Below, one piece after another: positions 26,795 through 35,887 of a stretch of 64,000 nucleotides of DNA. The translations under genes and the position numbers were made by a program. Source of the stretch: JABDMH01 sp965222645 (GTDB taxonomy: Bacteria; Bacteroidota; Bacteroidia; Chitinophagales; Saprospiraceae). The notes beneath the pieces were generated by a model that worked only from the letters and a program-made list of their open reading frames with translations, did not search any database and was not told where the DNA came from. The DNA lies in NCBI GenBank assembly GCA_965222645.1, contig OZ244968.1, positions 1,488,001 to 1,552,000 of the forward strand, given 5' to 3'. Positions within the stretch are counted from its first letter, which is position 1. Every line of letters starts with the position of its first letter.

Positions 26795-29700
26795 ATGAAT
26801 CAAAGAATTGTCTGTTTTTTACTAATCCTGAGCTATTGCGTAAGATTATCGAGCCAGGAAGAACCGATGAGGGTGGAACGGTGCACTGCAATAAACCCCG
26901 ATGCTCCGGTTGCCAACATTTATATCGACGATGAAGGCACGAAATGGGTGAGCAATACCGAAGGGCTTTGGGAAGTCCATGCAGCTGATCTGGCTACTCC
27001 TGTCATAGTTGGGAGTGCTGAAGAATGCCTCTTGCAATTTCCCGGAGGTAACGCAGACATTCGATGGCAAAAAGGGCAGATCAACGACTTGATTGGTGGA
27101 TCTTTAACAGGCTCTAATACAATTACGGCAGCGTACTACAATGAGGTAATGGATCAACTATGGGTAGGCACTGCTGAATCAGGTGTGTATTTGTTTCGGA
27201 CAGAAGGAAAATTGCGCTGGATTAAAGAAATCAGCAGGAGATTGCCGAAGCTGCGATCCCAAACCATAAATACTATTTATGTAAACGGCGATGAAGACCG
27301 GCATTTTATTGGAACGGACCAGGGCATCATTGTGGGTAGGGACAACAGGTGGGGCCTCGAAGAGCGATATTTTAGATTTCAGGCAGTGACCCACAGGGGA
27401 TCATCAGTATGGTTGCTTGCCGAAGACCTCATTTGGGTTGTAGACAAAGACGATCACTGGCGCAGTGTAGAGATCGATCCCGAGCAGGTACAGGGAGCCA
27501 TCAAGGACATCGCATTTGATCGCGAAGGCAAACTCTGGATTGCTTCGGAGTTTCTCACAGTTTTTGATCCCGATGCCAACAGATATAAAGTATTTGATGG
27601 CGCCGATTATTTTACCAGCAACGATGTAAACTGTCTGGCCGTAGATCGCGACGGAGCAGTATGGGTAGGCACCCAGGACAAGGGGCTCTTTGTGATTGAA
27701 AAGGAATCAGCAATGACTGTCACCTGTCTCGAAGAAAATCCGGTGTCTTGTGACCCCATGATCAATGACGGATCGCTGATCGTAAAGATCAAAGGTGGCC
27801 AGCCACCTTATACCTTTGCTTGGGAAGGGGGACTAACGGGAGAGAACCCCAAAGATCTAGCTCCCGGCATTTATACACTCACCGTCACTGATAGCCGCGG
27901 TCAGTCTAAGCCGGCTCAAGGTGAAATTACTGATACGAGGTTGCGAGTAGAAGTAACCCAGAACAGACCCCACAATGACGAGGCTAAGGGTAGCGCAACC
28001 GCCTCAATCGAGGGAGGTAAACCAAAATACACCTACCAATGGGATAATGGTGAAAACGGCCCCACTGCAGATCGATTGGAGGCTGGATCCCATTCAGTGA
28101 CCATCACCGATGTAAATGGCTGTAAGGTAATCGGTGAGATTGAGATCACCCGGGAGGCTGCAGACCTCAGTGCAGAGATTGTAGCCATTGCAACTGGCGA
28201 TTGTGCAGATGGGAAGAATGCAGCAGAGTTAAAAATAAGAGGGGGGATTGAGCCTTATACGATTCAGTGGAACGATGCAAATCTTTCGGGTGAAAAAATT
28301 GAAGGTCTGGAGGCCGGGACCTATATGGCAACTGTCACAGATGCTGCCAGCAATAGCGTAGATGCCTCAATCAATTTTAAAGCGGCAGAACCTATTATTG
28401 CTAAGGCCTCGCAACTTAAGGCGGCCAATATGGAGGGGCTGAAGGGCTCCGGGCATGTTGATGTCTCAGGTGGAGCTGGCAAGTACAAGTATCAATGGGA
28501 TAATGGAGAGACAAAAGCCAGGGCTCAGAATCTAAGTGCCGGCATACATTCGGTGACAGTGATCGATCAGAATGGATGTACCACAACTACAACGGTCGAT
28601 ATTAGCCAGGAAGTAGCCGAGTTGGCGGTAAGTCTTGAGATCACATCCAAAAGTAAATGTGCAGGAGATGGAGCAAATGAAATCAGGGCCAAAGTATTGG
28701 GCGGCGAAGGTCCATACGCGTACAAATGGCACGATGCATCCCTGGAAGGACAAGATCTGAAAGGGATAGAGGGGGGAATATATTACCTCACGGTAACTGA
28801 CCAACGTGGAGAAGCGGTTACGACATCGGTAAACGTACCGTCTCTGGTCCAGTTGGAAATAGAGGCAACTGTTCATGCGGAGGCTACAGCTAATAACGAA
28901 GATGGTAGAGCATCAGTAAAGGCAACCGGTGGTACAGGTAAATACAGCTATGCATGGAGTAATGGAGAAAAGGGCAAGGATGCAACCAAACTTGCTCCGG
29001 GTCACCACACTGTTACAGTATCTGACGAGGTCGGGTGCTCCGAAACGACATCGGTCGAAATAAGCGAAAATATATCTGAGATGTCTGTTGTGATCAATCA
29101 GGATTCAGAAGTAAAGTGTCATGGAGAATCCTCGGCGAGCATCGAGGCAGTGGTGAGGGGAGGAAAATCGCCTTTCGAATTTAATTGGAGTGATGCTTCC
29201 TTATCTGGTGAGAATCCAACAAGACTGGGTAAGGGTCGATATGCAGTCACCGTGACAGATGCGGCAGGCAATACTTCAAATGCCAGTCTTGATATTGATG
29301 AGCCGGACTCCCTGGGAGTGGAAATTGCAGAGGTACGGGGAGTTACAGATGCAGCAAGTGCCGATGGCAAGGCTGAGGTTATGGTTTCGGGTGGAACAGC
29401 ACCTTATGAATATATGTGGGACAATGACCACACGGGAGACAAGGTCACAAATATGTCTCTCGGCACCCACCATGTCACTGTCACAGATGCCAATGGGTGC
29501 TCTGCTGTTGCGGAGTTCGAAATCAAGGAAAAGCTATTACCTCAGTTATCGCTCAATAGTCTGAGAAGTGGGCAGGTAGTGCAAATGCAAAGACTACAAT
29601 TTGATGCTGATAGTACAAATATCAATGAATCTGCGGAGCCCATACTTAATGAAGTTTATGATTTCCTAAAGGATAATCCAGGAGTGGTGATCAGAGTGGA

Positions 29701-29929
29701 AGGACATACAAACAATGTACCACCAGACGAATTTTGTGATAAATTATCAACGGCCAGAGCTAAGTCGGTCGCTGAGTATATTGTAAAGCAAGGTGTAGCT
29801 GGCGAACGTGTCTATTACCGAGGATATGGAAAACGACAACCACTATATGACAACAGGACAGCGGATGGCCGACGAAAAAATCAAAGGGTAGAAATCAAGA
29901 TTCTGGAAATAAACCGGGCGGGACCCTAG
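26795..29929 (+). CDS. Propeller / SprB-repeat / OmpA chimeric envelope protein
   Basis: The start was placed at 26795 because it gives a clean signal peptide (MNQRIVCFLLILSYCVRLSS); an in-frame ATG-less extension upstream is hydrophobic but unlikely. About residues 25-310 show two-component-propeller blades (LWVGTAESGVYLF, LWIASEFLTVFDP, VWVGTQDKGLFVI). Eight SprB-type repeats follow (about 315-940), alternating between a form with a SxxC..GG.xPYxxxWxDAxLxG core and one ending VTITDVNGC. The last ~95 residues are an OmpA/MotB peptidoglycan-binding domain (VVIRVEGHTNN, RAKSVAEYIV, GRRKNQRVEIKI). It probably links an extracellular repeat stalk to the cell wall. The stop codon abuts a short-unit repeat array. 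Confidence 0.85.
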   Translation: MNQRIVCFLLILSYCVRLSSQEEPMRVERCTAINPDAPVANIYIDDEGTKWVSNTEGLWEVHAADLATPVIVGSAEECLLQFPGGNADIRWQKGQINDLIGGSLTGSNTITAAYYNEVMDQLWVGTAESGVYLFRTEGKLRWIKEISRRLPKLRSQTINTIYVNGDEDRHFIGTDQGIIVGRDNRWGLEERYFRFQAVTHRGSSVWLLAEDLIWVVDKDDHWRSVEIDPEQVQGAIKDIAFDREGKLWIASEFLTVFDPDANRYKVFDGADYFTSNDVNCLAVDRDGAVWVGTQDKGLFVIEKESAMTVTCLEENPVSCDPMINDGSLIVKIKGGQPPYTFAWEGGLTGENPKDLAPGIYTLTVTDSRGQSKPAQGEITDTRLRVEVTQNRPHNDEAKGSATASIEGGKPKYTYQWDNGENGPTADRLEAGSHSVTITDVNGCKVIGEIEITREAADLSAEIVAIATGDCADGKNAAELKIRGGIEPYTIQWNDANLSGEKIEGLEAGTYMATVTDAASNSVDASINFKAAEPIIAKASQLKAANMEGLKGSGHVDVSGGAGKYKYQWDNGETKARAQNLSAGIHSVTVIDQNGCTTTTTVDISQEVAELAVSLEITSKSKCAGDGANEIRAKVLGGEGPYAYKWHDASLEGQDLKGIEGGIYYLTVTDQRGEAVTTSVNVPSLVQLEIEATVHAEATANNEDGRASVKATGGTGKYSYAWSNGEKGKDATKLAPGHHTVTVSDEVGCSETTSVEISENISEMSVVINQDSEVKCHGESSASIEAVVRGGKSPFEFNWSDASLSGENPTRLGKGRYAVTVTDAAGNTSNASLDIDEPDSLGVEIAEVRGVTDAASADGKAEVMVSGGTAPYEYMWDNDHTGDKVTNMSLGTHHVTVTDANGCSAVAEFEIKEKLLPQLSLNSLRSGQVVQMQRLQFDADSTNINESAEPILNEVYDFLKDNPGVVIRVEGHTNNVPPDEFCDKLSTARAKSVAEYIVKQGVAGERVYYRGYGKRQPLYDNRTADGRRKNQRVEIKILEINRAGP

Positions 29930-29930
29930 T

Positions 29931-30108
29931 GAATGTAGAATGTAGAATGTAGAATGTAGAATAGACACTCGTCATTCCTCACTCGTCATTCTACATTCGT
30001 CATTCGTAACTCGTCACTCGTCATTCGTCATTCTACCTTCGTCATTCGTAACTCGTCACTCGTCATTCTACATTCGTCATTCTACATTCGTCACTCGTCA
30101 CTCGTCAC
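29931..30108. repeat. Short-unit repeat array, left of the S23 gene
   Basis: It begins with four GAATGTA units right after a stop codon, then switches strand sense to irregular 8-10 base units such as TCGTCATTC, TCGTAAC and TCGTCAC with TACATTC interspersed. The first 19 bases are the exact reverse complement of 30458-30476 in the right array, so the two arrays can pair around the S23 gene. Confidence 0.9.
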
Positions 30109-30369
30109 TCACTGGTTTTTTAATTTCTTTCGCATCGTATTTATTGAAGCGACAGTTATTGACAATAATTCATTAGCCTCAGTATAGAGTGTTCGAAAGT
30201 CAGGGCATTCATTTTTATCTAAAATTTCCAGCATCTCAATCCAAAACATTGTCTCATCAGTTTCTTCCTCAACGATTTTTAGCTTATTGATAAAATCTCT
30301 CCCGGACTTGGCCCTGCATGCAGATCTATAGTTTGCAGCACTTGATGTCGATGAGTCGTCATTCATCAT
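30109..30369 (-). CDS. Shortened S23-type four-helix-bundle protein
   Basis: The 86-residue product has the core ANYRSACRAKSGRDFINK and VEEETDETMFWIEML of the S23 (23S rRNA intervening-sequence) four-helix-bundle family, and ends with TEANELLSITVASINTMRKK. Family members are about 115-130 residues and begin with a helix ending near RQLLRSGTSVG. Here that first helix is missing and the first ~9 residues (MMNDDSSTS) are encoded by the flanking repeat array. It may thus be an N-terminally truncated remnant or a repurposed short form. S23 proteins are known from ORFs inserted within 23S rRNA and are structurally related to the Avd protein of diversity-generating retroelements; their role outside rRNA is unknown. 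Confidence 0.7.
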   Translation of the reverse strand: MMNDDSSTSSAANYRSACRAKSGRDFINKLKIVEEETDETMFWIEMLEILDKNECPDFRTLYTEANELLSITVASINTMRKKLKNQ

Positions 30370-30503
30370 TCGTCATTCGTAACTCGTCATTCGTCATTCG
30401 TAACTCGTCATTCGTAACTCGTCATTCTACATTCGTCATTCGTCATTCCACATTCGTCATTCTACATTCTACATTCGTAACTCGTCACTCGTCATTCTAC
30501 ATC
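30350..30503. repeat. Short-unit repeat array, right of the S23 gene
   Basis: Irregular tandem copies of TCGTCATTC, TCGTAAC and CTACATTC that supply the S23 start region at one side and reach into the stop codon of the lipocalin-like gene at the other (its TAG is part of an ATGTAGAATGACGAG unit on the minus strand). Positions 30458-30476 are complementary to the beginning of the left array. Confidence 0.9.
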
Positions 30504-31198
30504 CGTTTCTTCCAGATCTCAAACATGTCAGCTCCTTTACTACTTTTTCCGGAGTGATGCCATTCACCATCCACAATGCTAAAATCAAAAGGGAGGACTG
30601 CGCCCACCCTGTCGTTGTCACGGGAGAAAAAGTCGATCGTCTCGGTGTATTTTCCATCAACGGTTGTATAGGTTCCTCCTCCGGTACCCATAAACTGTTT
30701 CGTCTCTGTGTTGTAAGCGATCCACTGAAAGCGGGTACCAGACAGGATTTTCATGGTTTTTCTAGGTTGATCGGTGTTCCGACGTTGAATGTCCCCATTG
30801 CGTTTTCTACCAGAAAAAAGCCAAGCTCCGGCAAGCTGACCCGGATCTCCTGCATCGATGCGTGACCAGCTATCATTATCGATGTAGAGTCGATTTCCGT
30901 CTAGATCGGCGTTGATGTCGACCTTCTTACCCACATTTGTGGAATCTTCTGTATCAAATTCAATTCGTAATGAGACTCCATTTCCATTGTCGTACCAGCT
31001 TCCACCATAGGTCGAAACAAATTCATCGGTTTTGTAGTGAGCAACTGAAAAATATTGCTCTGTTATAATCAGGGTAGACTGAATTTCTTCTGATGTGTTC
31101 TTCCAAGCCCCGGCAGGTGATTGAGATTTCATGCTTGAAGCCGACAGAAGCATTAGAAGTATTGGCATCAGGCCAACATAATTGTGAAGTTTTTTCAT
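30497..31198 (-). CDS. Secreted lipocalin-like protein
   Basis: A 233-residue protein with a signal peptide (MKKLHNYVGLMPILLMLLSA, SSMKSQ). Residues about 28-115 and 120-233 contain beta-rich patterns; the second (GAWLFSGRKR, MKILSGTRFQWIAYNTETKQ, GGGTYTTVDGKYTETIDFF and a terminal GEWHHSGKSS) resembles DUF4488/lipocalin-like proteins common in Bacteroidota. Ligand unknown. The C-terminus runs directly into the repeat array, so the last few residues may have been altered by repeat insertion. Confidence 0.72.
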   Translation of the reverse strand: MKKLHNYVGLMPILLMLLSASSMKSQSPAGAWKNTSEEIQSTLIITEQYFSVAHYKTDEFVSTYGGSWYDNGNGVSLRIEFDTEDSTNVGKKVDINADLDGNRLYIDNDSWSRIDAGDPGQLAGAWLFSGRKRNGDIQRRNTDQPRKTMKILSGTRFQWIAYNTETKQFMGTGGGTYTTVDGKYTETIDFFSRDNDRVGAVLPFDFSIVDGEWHHSGKSSKGADMFEIWKKRM

Positions 31199-31300
31199 TG
31201 AATTATTTTTATCATTTACTCCTACAAATTAAGTATAAGTCATCGATATGTTCCCAATGGATTCGCTGGAATTAATACTGGGACCTCTGATAAGTTTAAA

Positions 31301-33571
31301 CTATAAATTTGGTGGACTTGGTTTCGAAACGCGTAATTCGATAATACGATCATCAACTACCTGCACGATTTCATTCGCATTTTGATTGCTTTCCTGATTG
31401 GAAGTGCATATAAAGACTCGTCCATCGGGAGCTACCAGTACATCTCTAAGTCGGCCAAACGAAAAGGTCAGGAATTCGTTAACCTCAAGGATGCTTTCAC
31501 CCCGGTTGTCGAGTTTAGCTTGCAATAATCGCTGGCCCTCCGAACCAGGTCCTGATTTAAGGGTGGTAACCAACAGTGAATTTCTCCATTCCGGAATACT
31601 GGAATGCCCGTAATAGTCTATCCCGGATGGAGCAATGGTGGGGGTCCATGCAATAAGAGGTTCGACAATTTGATTGCGATCACAGAAACGCCTTTCCGAG
31701 CGTTCGTCACACATTCCCTGTACTTGGGGAAAACCATAGTTGCCTCCCGGCTCGATCAAATTAATTTCGTCGTCATCATTCGAACCGTGTTCGGATGCGT
31801 AAAGTTTATCATGGCTCCAGGCGAGACCCTGGGGATTCCGATGACCCATACTATAAATGTAACTTCCATGGAAGGGATTGTCCACGGGGATAGATCCATC
31901 GTCATTTATCCGAAGTGTCTTGCCGTTTAGACGATCCAGCTTCTGGGCAGCACGCCTTTTGTATGCATCCCCAAGATTAAAATAGATCTTTTTGTCTGGT
32001 CCGAAAACAATTCGTGAGCCGTTGTGTGATTTATTTGCTTCGATATTGTCAATCAAAATTTTGCTCCTGATCACCCTAAACTGTGCGGGATCCACCTCAT
32101 ATCTCACCAAACGGGACTTGTAAAGTTCAAAAGTATAGTGTCCATAAATGAAGGGTTTTTCCGGGTAATCTGGGTGTACGGCAAACCCGTGCATTCCGGA
32201 ATTGTCCGAAGATTGGAATACGTCTTCAACTTGATGAATAGTCCTGATGTTTCCCGATGTCAGATCTAATTGCTTGATAGCTCCGCCGCGCTCATTAAAC
32301 CAGATTTGATCCGGATTCACCCAATTTAGATCCCAGGGCAAGCGCAAATTCTCAGCTACCACATCCACAACCAGATTTGAGGAATCCAATGGGATCATAG
32401 AAGGGGGTGTGAGCACCTGTTTGGGAATAACAATTAGGGAATCTTCGGGAATCAATTCGAAAATCCCATCACCTTCACCCCGGCTTATTCCATATACATC
32501 TTCATTAGAACTGGCGGCATAGATTCGGCCATCCGGGGTGGCCAGCACATCTCTGATCCGCCCGATCGAATGAACGGCTAAATCAATTGTAGTCGTGGGA
32601 TCCCCTTCGCCATTCAATTTGACACACCTGATTCTCTGCCCCTTTAAGCAAGCAATCAGCAAAGAATTTGATAAAAACGGATAGTGTGAATCTCGGTAGT
32701 AACAGAGGCCGCTCGGAGCGACCGTCGGAGTCCAGCTTTCAATCGCATACTGGTAACCATCGTTACAACTGGAATCTTCCGGACACATTCCCGATACCAG
32801 AGGCCATCCATAGTTCCCGCCCTGCCCAATTAGATTCAACTCATCGTTACTGAAAGTGCCATGTTCAGTCGCGTAAATACCGGCAGGGGTCGCAGCTAGA
32901 CCTTGCGGATTTCGAAATCCCTTGCACCACACCGGACTTTGTGGATCCGGATTGTCCGGGGGGATTGATCCGTCCAAATTATATCTTAAGATCTTGCCAC
33001 GTAATGATGTGATATTCTGAGCAGCTTCACTATCACTCCCCTCTCCCACTGTAATAAATAGCTTTCGGTTGCTGTCGATCAATAGGCGCCCACCGATGCT
33101 TATAGCGAATGAAGGAATTCTGTCTACCACAGTGTGTGATAACTCAGCGGTTTCATTTCCGATTCGCAGGGCATCGACCCTAAGGAAAATCTCATCATTT
33201 AGGTAGTAGTTAAATGCCACATAGCACAGCTTATTGTCGGGAAAATCAGGATCTATTGCCAATCCCAAAAGACCAGCCTGCACTTCGCGAGCCAGATCAG
33301 ATACCTGATAAAGAGTGGTTACTTTTCCGGAGCTGACATGCAACTGTTTTACGTCACCGCCCAGCTCTGTAAAGAGAATTCTACCAGTGGGTAGCCATTG
33401 CATTTGCCATGGTACATTCAGACCGGTGGCCACGGGAACAGCCGCTACCCGCAATTGCAGATCGGAACTAATCTTTGGTGAATCCCGGCTGGCATATAGC
33501 CACCATGCAGTAAGCAAAGCCGCTAGCAGCGCCGAGCTTAGCCAAAACCATTTTTGTTTGTAAACCTTCAA
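31301..33571 (-). CDS. Tandem glucose/sorbosone dehydrogenase-like (PQQ-type propeller) protein
   Basis: A 756-residue protein with one N-terminal membrane anchor (about 9-26) and two copies of the GSDH six-bladed propeller (about 38-375 and 400-745). Each copy has the VPWxxxW start, LGLAIDPDF or HGFAVHPDYP, the RNPQGLAA/RNPQGLAW motif, a TEHGT/SEHGS calcium-site segment and TPTxAPSG. The catalytic-base histidine of PQQ sugar dehydrogenases is present in copy 2 (SHNGSR, H516) but replaced in copy 1 (SIGGR, S158). The second copy could be active on an aldose sugar while the first is structural. The protein should face the periplasm. Confidence 0.85.
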   Translation of the reverse strand: MKVYKQKWFWLSSALLAALLTAWWLYASRDSPKISSDLQLRVAAVPVATGLNVPWQMQWLPTGRILFTELGGDVKQLHVSSGKVTTLYQVSDLAREVQAGLLGLAIDPDFPDNKLCYVAFNYYLNDEIFLRVDALRIGNETAELSHTVVDRIPSFAISIGGRLLIDSNRKLFITVGEGSDSEAAQNITSLRGKILRYNLDGSIPPDNPDPQSPVWCKGFRNPQGLAATPAGIYATEHGTFSNDELNLIGQGGNYGWPLVSGMCPEDSSCNDGYQYAIESWTPTVAPSGLCYYRDSHYPFLSNSLLIACLKGQRIRCVKLNGEGDPTTTIDLAVHSIGRIRDVLATPDGRIYAASSNEDVYGISRGEGDGIFELIPEDSLIVIPKQVLTPPSMIPLDSSNLVVDVVAENLRLPWDLNWVNPDQIWFNERGGAIKQLDLTSGNIRTIHQVEDVFQSSDNSGMHGFAVHPDYPEKPFIYGHYTFELYKSRLVRYEVDPAQFRVIRSKILIDNIEANKSHNGSRIVFGPDKKIYFNLGDAYKRRAAQKLDRLNGKTLRINDDGSIPVDNPFHGSYIYSMGHRNPQGLAWSHDKLYASEHGSNDDDEINLIEPGGNYGFPQVQGMCDERSERRFCDRNQIVEPLIAWTPTIAPSGIDYYGHSSIPEWRNSLLVTTLKSGPGSEGQRLLQAKLDNRGESILEVNEFLTFSFGRLRDVLVAPDGRVFICTSNQESNQNANEIVQVVDDRIIELRVSKPSPPNL

Positions 33572-33656
33572 GATGTTCTAAAAATTAAACTTCTTTAGCG
33601 ATCGGGGATTCGGCAATCACAAACCAATCACGTTTAAATAAAAGTAAAAAATATAT

Positions 33657-33664
33657 TATCTTTG
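33657..33664 (+). promoter_or_regulatory. -7 box of the tRNA-fMet promoter
   Basis: TATCTTTG fits the Bacteroidota TAnnTTTG -7 consensus and lies 31 bases before the tRNA. A TTT-containing -33 region is at about 33633. Confidence 0.65.
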
Positions 33665-33695
33665 CACTCCCTTCAAAAGAGAGGGAATATTACAT

Positions 33696-33768
<73 letters not shown>

Positions 33769-33778
33769 CTAGATTATT

Positions 33779-33816
33779 AGCCCTTGTCAAGTCAAATTGG
33801 CAAGGGCTCTGTTTTT
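33779..33816 (+). terminator. Intrinsic terminator after tRNA-fMet
   Basis: AGCCCTTG and CAAGGGCT form a perfect 8-bp stem around a 14-nt loop, followed by CTGTTTTT. Confidence 0.8.
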
Positions 33817-33904
33817 CAGCTAGTTATAAATTGCAAATTATTAGCAGCTATTAATATCTACTACTAGATATTACCTTATACGCACGTTATATGAACGTTT
33901 GACT

Positions 33905-33912
33905 TATCTTTG
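33905..33912 (+). promoter_or_regulatory. -7 box of the integrase promoter
   Basis: TATCTTTG matches the TAnnTTTG box. Its position rules out the TTG at 33899 as the integrase start and supports the GTG at 33938. Confidence 0.55.
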
Positions 33913-33937
33913 CAAGTCACTAAAATTAACTTCCGAG

Positions 33938-35260
33938 GTGAGGAAAAGACGAAATAAGGCAAGCCGACCACGGTTTAATCTGGACGGAAACCCCAAAAAC
34001 AGAGACCCGCAACTCATCTATCTAGTTTACCACTACAAGAAAGATGACGAGGGGAAAACTGTGCAATTAAAATATTCGACAGGCATCAGAGTGAGGCGGA
34101 CTAATTGGGATTCCAAAATGCACCGGGCCAAGCCTAATGTAACGTTTGATCGACAGGAATGCGAAACTGTTAATTCAGTCCTACGCAAACTCGAACAAGG
34201 TGCAACTAAAATTGTCACGAACAATCGGGATATCAACATAGATGATTTTAAACTTGAACTGGATTATATTATTGGAGTAAAAAACCGACCTAAACGTAAG
34301 GATGAATTCACACTCCTTGAATACATCCCAATGTTTCTAAGGCGAAAGGACAAGAAGGAATATCGCACTCTTCAAAAATATAGAACGACACAAAAGCATC
34401 TAAGTAATTTTCAGCAGTATTTGGGATCTCCGATTACGTTCGATCAAATTAACCCTGAATTTGCTGAGAATTTTGAGCAGTGGCTTTATAGACATACAAA
34501 AGTATCCAGTCAAAACACAACCAACAAAATCCTCCAAAATGTGAAAGAGTTTATGGCTGATGCCCATGAGAACGGTTACCATGCCAACGCTAGATTCAAG
34601 AGTCGAAAGTTTTCTGTATCCAGAGTCACAACAACTAAACAATTTCTGGAATTGGAGGACCTACGAAGGCTTGCTGAGCATAAATTTGATAGCGTGAGAC
34701 TGGATAGAACACGTGATCTGTGGTTGATAGCTGCATACACCGGTCTGAGGTATTCGGATTTTAGTAGACTTGCCTCCGATGACATCATTGAGAAGAATGG
34801 TATCAAGATGATCCGGATAAATACTTTCAAAGGAAGGACGACTAAAAGTGATAATGAGGTTGTAATCCCAGTACTTGATGAACTGGAGAAGATTCTGGTA
34901 AAATACAATTATGATTTTCCGAGAAGCTATTCAAGTCAGAAAATGAACGACTACATCAAGGAGGTTTGCAAGGAAGTGGGTTTGGATAGACTGGTAAAGG
35001 TCAAAAAAAGCGTCAAAGGAAAAATTGTTGAATCAAGGACCCCCCTTTTTCAAGAAATTACAAACCACACTGCCAGATATACTTTTATTAACATCATGCT
35101 TAACGATTTTGATATTCCTGCAGCAGATCTTCGAAAAATAACAGGACAATCACTTAAAGTGTTAATGGGATACGAGCGGGGAGACAAAATGAAGAATGCT
35201 GCAAAAGTTCTTGCCAAAGTGCAGAAGGAACAAAAAAGACGCAAATTGAGAGCCATATAG
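33938..35260 (+). CDS. Tyrosine recombinase (integrase)
   Basis: The start chosen is GTG (VRKRRNKASRPRFN), because a promoter box overlaps the longer TTG start at 33899; this gives about 440 residues. An N-terminal arm-binding domain (RPRFNLDGN, LIYLVYHYKK) is followed by a SAM-like core-binding domain and the catalytic domain. Numbered from the longer start, catalytic positions are R284 (AAYTGLRYSDF), K311 region, H390-R393 (HTARYTF), Q417 in place of the usual second His/Trp, and the nucleophile Y425 (LMGYERG). It probably drives site-specific integration at the neighbouring initiator tRNA. The end of the protein is rich in Lys/Arg. Confidence 0.9.
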   Translation: MRKRRNKASRPRFNLDGNPKNRDPQLIYLVYHYKKDDEGKTVQLKYSTGIRVRRTNWDSKMHRAKPNVTFDRQECETVNSVLRKLEQGATKIVTNNRDINIDDFKLELDYIIGVKNRPKRKDEFTLLEYIPMFLRRKDKKEYRTLQKYRTTQKHLSNFQQYLGSPITFDQINPEFAENFEQWLYRHTKVSSQNTTNKILQNVKEFMADAHENGYHANARFKSRKFSVSRVTTTKQFLELEDLRRLAEHKFDSVRLDRTRDLWLIAAYTGLRYSDFSRLASDDIIEKNGIKMIRINTFKGRTTKSDNEVVIPVLDELEKILVKYNYDFPRSYSSQKMNDYIKEVCKEVGLDRLVKVKKSVKGKIVESRTPLFQEITNHTARYTFINIMLNDFDIPAADLRKITGQSLKVLMGYERGDKMKNAAKVLAKVQKEQKRRKLRAI

Positions 35261-35385
35261 TTTCGATAAATCGAGTCTATATACTGTCATGGTATTTAGA
35301 CATGTTTTTCCTTTAAGAAGGTGCACATCTACTAAAGTTGTAAAGTGCTCTAAATTCATCAGCAGTAGGGGAAATAAGCAGGATT

Positions 35386-35661
35386 TTAGTGCTGATTAAA
35401 TCCTTCCGCAAAAGAAACTAGGTCATCTCTAAGAAATAACACCCGATTACCCGCTTTCTTTGATCGTAATCGGCCAGAACGTCTGTGGTTGTCAATAGTT
35501 GACTGACTGACCTTTAAGAATTCTGCAGCTTGCTTCTTCGTCAGATATTCGTCAGATCGGTGGGGAATCTCTCTTATGATGAAATTTGAGAGTTCTTCTC
35601 TAATAACCTGTCTCACAATAGCAGAGATACTTCCTAAAGTTGGGATTTTTATTTCGTCCAT
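35386..35661 (-). CDS. Excisionase-like helix-turn-helix protein
   Basis: A 91-residue protein. Residues about 38-85 (YLTKKQAAEFLKVSQSTIDN, HRRSGRLRSKKAGNRVLFLR) are the MerR/excisionase HTH_17 fold used by recombination directionality factors and small regulators of Bacteroidota mobile elements. The N-terminal 35 residues form a helix of unknown role. It converges with the integrase, which supports a role in excision control. Confidence 0.8.
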   Translation of the reverse strand: MDEIKIPTLGSISAIVRQVIREELSNFIIREIPHRSDEYLTKKQAAEFLKVSQSTIDNHRRSGRLRSKKAGNRVLFLRDDLVSFAEGFNQH

Positions 35662-35887
35662 TTTTCTGTAATCAAATCAAGAAAAAAATTTATTGCTTTA
35701 CGAGAACCTAATCTCAAAAAGTGAGAGGAATCATGTCTCCAAACCAACATAATATTGTAAATGACCTTATCGTTGTAGTGCAAAATCCGGGTCGACAAGG
35801 CAAGTACTTTAATTCATTACAACGATGTTATGGAAATCAGAATTAGTTAATTCTTCTGATATCCATTCTTGGAAATTGTGAAACGTA

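Noticed and set aside
29931..30503. Repeat arrays as a CRISPR locus
   Set aside because: The units are 7-10 bases, irregular and without unique spacers of constant length, and no cas gene is nearby.
29931..30503. Diversity-generating retroelement, because S23 resembles Avd
   Set aside because: No reverse transcriptase and no template/variable repeat pair were seen.
30318..30557. 79-codon frame with SSFVIRNSSFVIR-type repeats
   Set aside because: It is merely the translation of the short-unit repeat array.
33899..33937. TTG start for the integrase
   Set aside because: A TATCTTTG promoter box overlaps it; the GTG at 33938 fits better.
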